The position numbers and the translations under genes are program-made. Shown here one piece after another: positions 61,227 to 64,000 of a stretch of 64,000 bases of DNA. A model generated the notes under the pieces. That model was given only the letters and a program-made list of their open reading frames with translations. It was not told the DNA's origin and searched no databases. The DNA is from Candidatus Accumulibacter conexus (GTDB lineage Bacteria > Pseudomonadota > Gammaproteobacteria > Burkholderiales > Rhodocyclaceae): the NCBI GenBank assembly GCA_017592775.1, contig JAGFNJ010000027.1:1-64000 (forward strand). The letters are read 5' to 3'. Position 1 is the stretch's first letter, and each line of letters starts with the position of its first letter.

Positions 61227-61379
61227 GACGGCACGGGAAAGGGCAAGACCGTTGCCGATCTGCTGCCGGTGCTGTTGTCGGGCGGCGAGGCGATTGTTCC
61301 CACCGGCACCAAGACCCTGCAGGATCAGTTGTTCGGCCGCGACATGCCGGTAGTGCGCGATGCGCTGAAGGTACCGGTA
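61227..61379 (+). pseudogene. fragment of a DinG/YoaA-type helicase
   Basis: 51 codons without start or stop of their own (YDGTGKGKTVADLLPVLLSG, then EAIVPTGTKTLQDQLFGRDM and PVVRDALKVPV) match the Walker A region of DinG-like helicases, whose motif normally continues for hundreds of residues. Sequence before and after is unrelated. The Walker motif reads GTGKGKT instead of GTGTGKT. It is a remnant left 31 bases after the tRNA. Confidence 0.8.
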
Positions 61380-61405
61380 CAAGCGCCTCGTCAAGGCGCG
61401 TCGCC
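61380..61405. repeat. 26-bp direct repeat, copy 1 (partner 62181-62206)
   Basis: CAAGCGCCTCGTCAAGGCGC and following bases match 62181-62206 at 24 of 26 positions. On the reverse strand both copies encode a TxLDEAL peptide near a chemoreceptor-like C-terminus. Confidence 0.7.
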
Positions 61406-62032
61406 TGCGTGGGCGATCGCATGCTCCGAGTCCCGGTCAAGCATGTCTTGCAGCGCCGCCACGACGCGGGGCAACTGGGCTTCCGCATCCATCAGCAGGG
61501 CCTCGGCTCCGTCGACGCTGCCCTGGCGGCCTTTCGACGACAGGCTGGCGAAGCCGCTCTGTCGGAGCGCATCCATCGCCGCCCTGTACTGCGGCTGGCC
61601 GCAGGCATCTGTCTCGTGATAGCTCGCGATCAGGAAGACATCCGTCGCCCTGGCGGGCGTTGCCGCTGCCAATGATATGGCGAGGGCCGCCAACGGGGCC
61701 ACCAGAGTGTTGAAGGCATGTGTGGTCACAAGGGGCTTCTGCGAAGTGGCTCTGGATACCCCTAGCCCTCCGAGGCTTGGCGCTCCGATCCCCAGCAGTC
61801 GCGCCGAAAGCATGTCGCTGATGACTGCCAGCCGCGTCTTGATCGTAACCAACCTGTCATCCCTTTGCTTTGTTGTCGACGCCTTTCGTTCGAGCGACAG
61901 CTCGGTGAGGCTCTGGTCAGCCCGTGCGCTCTGCCGACCTGTGGTCAGCCGCAGCGCGACCAGGCAGGTGTGCAAGCGCGATTCGGGTTTGGTGGCAGCA
62001 GGATAGGGTGAAACCGCCGTGACAGCCTTCAT
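61391..62032 (-). CDS. protein of unknown function with an internal membrane/signal segment, possibly truncated
   Basis: A 213-residue frame whose ATG at 62032 has AAGGGG before it. Residues 1 to about 100 are unrecognised and basic. At about 103-130 lies a hydrophobic stretch ending in a signal-peptidase-like site (LVAPLAALAISLAAATPARA), followed by ATDVFLIASYHETDACGQPQ. That start resembles periplasmic substrate-binding domains with a VLLIxSYH opening that accompany sensor proteins. The protein stops only about 80 residues later, where such domains need over 250, so the gene is probably a truncated or recombined remnant. It ends at the 26-bp repeat shared with 62181-62206. Confidence 0.45.
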   Translation of the reverse strand: MKAVTAVSPYPAATKPESRLHTCLVALRLTTGRQSARADQSLTELSLERKASTTKQRDDRLVTIKTRLAVISDMLSARLLGIGAPSLGGLGVSRATSQKPLVTTHAFNTLVAPLAALAISLAAATPARATDVFLIASYHETDACGQPQYRAAMDALRQSGFASLSSKGRQGSVDGAEALLMDAEAQLPRVVAALQDMLDRDSEHAIAHAGDAP

Positions 62033-62166
62033 ATGTTCCCCTTGACGGGAATGACTTTGCGCCGGAAATCACCAGCGCCGGGACTGTAGTCGTTGACTGT
62101 TGTCTCCGCCTCACCAGCAAGTTAACGGAAGACGGGCCGCCAACTTGAGGGCGCGGCTGATCAGCC

Positions 62167-62330
62167 GGCGCGGAAACGACCAAGCGCCTCGTCAAGGTGC
62201 GTTGCCACGGTGCGCAGCGCCTGTGCCTGATCCTTACCGACGAGCCGTCTCGGCGGCCGACGGCGGCGGACATCGCTCCGGAGGTCAGGCTGGCGGCTCC
62301 TTCTTGAAGGCTTTCTGCGGATGATGTATG
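62167..62330 (-). pseudogene. possible C-terminal remnant of a chemoreceptor
   Basis: The reverse-strand frame (stop near 62167) ends RRLVGKDQAQALRTVATHLD followed by EALGRFRAG, which resembles the last helix of methyl-accepting chemotaxis proteins. The upstream part of the frame has no chemoreceptor features. The exact left and right limits cannot be set. Low confidence. Confidence 0.3.
62181..62206. repeat. 26-bp direct repeat, copy 2 (partner 61380-61405)
   Basis: Second copy of the near-identical 26-base segment (24 of 26 positions), about 800 bases from the first. Confidence 0.7.
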
Positions 62331-62437
62331 CTGAATTAATGGAAAAAAACTGAGGTACCGGCCACCGCATTCCGTCGCCAGGCGGCAGCCAAATGTGGGC
62401 GTTGGCCGGGCCGATACATCTCGCGGAGGATCAGACG

Positions 62438-62839
62438 ATGTCTATTGCGCCGTTCTTGGTCGTTGTTCTGCTTGCCATCGTTGGCTGGCTGTGGTGGACG
62501 CGCCGCCAAGCCCAAACCCGGCGCGCGTCGTCCGAGAACCAGGCGCCGCAGCCCTATCGCTGCGTGGCCATACGACCCGGGCAGGAGGCCTGTCCAACCG
62601 TGAGGAATCTTGCCGGCCGACGCTTCCTGGCGCAGGCGGCGCCGCTGCTGCCACTCGATGATTGCACCGCCGCCGGCTGCGGGTGCCGGTACGACCACTT
62701 CGCAGACCGGCGCGAGCATGAACGCCGGCGCTCGCATGCGCTCATGCGCGGCCTCACCCCGCATGCCGGCAACACCGACCATCGCAGTGGCCGGGATCGA
62801 CGAAAGCCCGCGGGGTTCGCACCAGACGCCAGCCAGTGA
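62438..62839 (+). CDS. small single-pass membrane protein of unknown function
   Basis: A 133-residue protein with GGAGG at about 62425-62429 before the ATG. A single N-terminal helix (APFLVVVLLAIVGWLWWTRR) anchors it, with a cytoplasmic domain containing cysteines (YRCVAIRPGQEACPTVRNLA, then DDCTAAGCGCRYDHFADRRE) that could bind metal. A basic C-terminal tail (RRSHALMRGLTP, SGRDRRKPAG) follows. The CxC/GCGCRY cluster with HFADRRE recalls PilZ-neighbour or general metal-binding small proteins. Family not named; start and membrane segment look reliable. Confidence 0.7.
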   Translation: MSIAPFLVVVLLAIVGWLWWTRRQAQTRRASSENQAPQPYRCVAIRPGQEACPTVRNLAGRRFLAQAAPLLPLDDCTAAGCGCRYDHFADRREHERRRSHALMRGLTPHAGNTDHRSGRDRRKPAGFAPDASQ

Positions 62840-62851
62840 ACTGGTGGCGCG

Positions 62852-63206
62852 TTGCGCCTGACCCTCAGCACTCTCCTTCCTCCCTGGCAGCTCTTCTCCG
62901 CTTTCCTGTTGGCGAGCTTGGTGCTGGCGGTGACGTCTGGCCCGGGCGTGCTCCATATCGTTGCCCGCAGCCTCGTGCAGCGCCACCGCTCGGGGCTGAC
63001 TTCCGTTGCCGGTGTCGCAATCGGCAACCTCGGCAACGCCCTCGCGGCCTGCGAAGATCGCAGCGCTGCTGCCGCCACCCCAAGGGCCCATCGTCATGGC
63101 GCCGTGCTCGCGCCCAATGCATTGCCAGGCGCTGTCGTGACGGCGCTCGCTCGTGCCGTCGTTCCGCCAGCCGCGACCTTCGCGACCCGCGAAGAGCTCC
63201 GTCATC
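62852..63206. other. unassigned sequence upstream of the transposase fragment
   Basis: An open frame continues through this stretch into the fragment at 63207-63445, but it shows no transposase character and I regard it as unrelated DNA joined to the remnant. Confidence 0.4.
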
Positions 63207-63445
63207 GCGCCATCGCCCGGTATCTGTGGGCGCTGCTGCTGGCACGCATCCATGAAACCCTGCCACTGAGTTGCCCGATCTGCCACAGTCCGATGCGCAT
63301 CATTGCCTTGGTCAAGGATGCCGGCACCGTGACGAAGATCCTCGACCACATCGGCGAATCCGCCCAGCCACCGCGCACCGCCCCGGGCGCGCGGGCCAGC
63401 GCTGTGGGTGGCGGCAGCAGCGGAGCAGGCGGCGAACGATTCTGA
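63207..63445 (+). pseudogene. C-terminal fragment of an IS91-like/IS66-context transposase
   Basis: About 78 codons to the TGA: RHRAIARYLWALLLARIHET, then LPLSCPICHSPMRIIALVKD and KILDHIGESAQPPRTAPGA. This is the typical C-terminus, with a CPxC zinc-binding pair, of Y2 (IS91-type) transposases of over 400 residues. The catalytic part is missing. It shows that mobile DNA has been active in this section. Confidence 0.72.
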
Positions 63446-63823
63446 GTGGGATCAAGCCGCCCAGCCCGGACTGGAGGTCGAGTTCGATCAGCGCATTGCC
63501 TGATGGGTCCGGGCAGGTGCCAAGACAGGATGAGACACGATGAACCCCCTCTCGTGACGAATGACTCGTGCCGGTAGTCCGAGAAGTCGCCGCCAGCGAC
63601 TCCTATCCGGGCTCGAGGCAGCGCTGGGGTGCGCTGCGGGAGCGTCACGGCGGCGCCGAGGACTTCCTGATGCGAGATCGACGATTGACTCAGTCCGCCA
63701 GAGTCGAAGATACTCCCGAATGCCGCGCTGGATTTCCTGTCCTCCATTCTCGGACCCGGCCGGCTGGCCCGATGCCGCCCTCGCGTTGCTCGAGATGACC
63801 GTCCTGAACCGCGGAGAGAGCGG
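63446..63823. other. intergenic region before the SIR2-like gene
   Basis: About 380 bases with no recognised gene. The promoter of the SIR2-like gene should lie here, or the gene belongs to a larger unit beginning here. Frames in this part lack family resemblance. Confidence 0.4.
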
Positions 63824-64000
63824 ATGAAGCAAGTCGACCCTGACTTGACGCAGTTCGTCGATGACCTCTGGCGCTCGATCGAGGCCCGCGAAGTCGCGGT
63901 GTTCTGTGGTGCGGGGATCTCGCTCAATTCAGGGCTGCCGCTGGTCCCGCACTTCATCAGGACCGTGCTCGAGCGACTCGGTGCCGCGGAGTCCGATGTG
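63824..64000 (+). CDS. SIR2-domain protein, N-terminal part (cut by window edge)
   Basis: 59 codons from an ATG with GGAGAGAG before it. FVDDLWRSIEAREVAVFCGA followed by GISLNSGLPLVPHFIRTVLE has the GAG-x-S-x-x-S-G-x-P signature of the NAD-binding SIR2-like fold in bacterial defence proteins. These deplete NAD+ when activated by phage. The rest of the protein, and so the type (DSR, AVAST-like, single SIR2 or another), lies outside the window. It follows a tRNA-proximal zone of gene remnants. Confidence 0.8.
   Translation, partial: MKQVDPDLTQFVDDLWRSIEAREVAVFCGAGISLNSGLPLVPHFIRTVLERLGAAESDV

Noticed and set aside
62852-63206. Full-length transposase upstream of the IS91-like fragment
   Set aside because: The frame is open, but only the last about 78 residues resemble a transposase; the rest shows no HUH or Y2 motifs.

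Overview
The window looks like a chromosomal segment of a high-G+C betaproteobacterium, most likely Rhodocyclales and Accumulibacter-like. This is inferred from the proteins and gene order, not from a database search. Housekeeping blocks support it: polA with a DUF2242 lipoprotein, DUF2782 next to the betaproteobacterial-type thrB, nadD-rsfS-rlmH-maf, rep, ahpC/ahpF and a cytochrome c5-like protein.

Layout. 1-3.9 kb: a HigBA-type toxin-antitoxin pair, a TacA-type antitoxin followed by a chimeric GNAT/Uma2 gene, and a DUF1254/DUF1214 lipoprotein. 4.2-10.5 kb: two near-identical WYL regulators (same strand, no indels over 976 bp) flank a two-gene unit of unknown function, whose second protein resembles an ImmA/IrrE peptidase without its zinc motif, and a complete ISL3-type insertion sequence with an 8-bp target duplication. 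10.7-23.3 kb: a visibly A+T-richer island with a tightly overlapping operon matching sspBCD-sspFGH (single-strand DNA phosphorothioation plus a nuclease/helicase arm). A 33-bp palindrome and a small ribbon-helix-helix-like gene precede it. A phosphorothioation-associated methyltransferase with an M15-peptidase-like C-terminus lies convergent to it. 23.8-29 kb: an amber-interrupted gene, a NERD/UvrD-like helicase, a DUF4160/DUF2442 pair, a polysaccharide pyruvyltransferase and a methyltransferase. 29.4-31.8 kb: ahpC and ahpF behind an OxyR-like site.

32.3-39.5 kb is the most unusual locus: a three-gene set of nitrilase-fold protein, winged-helix protein and a 1,740-residue protein. The large protein joins a KGGVGR-type ParA-like ATPase, a PD-(D/E)xK nuclease, a NACHT NTPase, pentapeptide repeats and exactly fourteen 42-residue WD40 repeats. 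It is a strong candidate for an undescribed STAND-type conflict or anti-phage system.

39.6-61 kb is mostly conserved chromosome, with an overlapping operon of thermostable-hemolysin family protein, AMP-ligase, haem-oxygenase-like diiron protein and SDR, followed by a TPR protein and a two-component system. At 61.1 kb a tRNA-Arg(CCG) is followed by gene debris (dinG, chemoreceptor and IS91-like fragments) and, at the right edge, the start of a SIR2-domain gene. This has the appearance of a tRNA-linked variable region.
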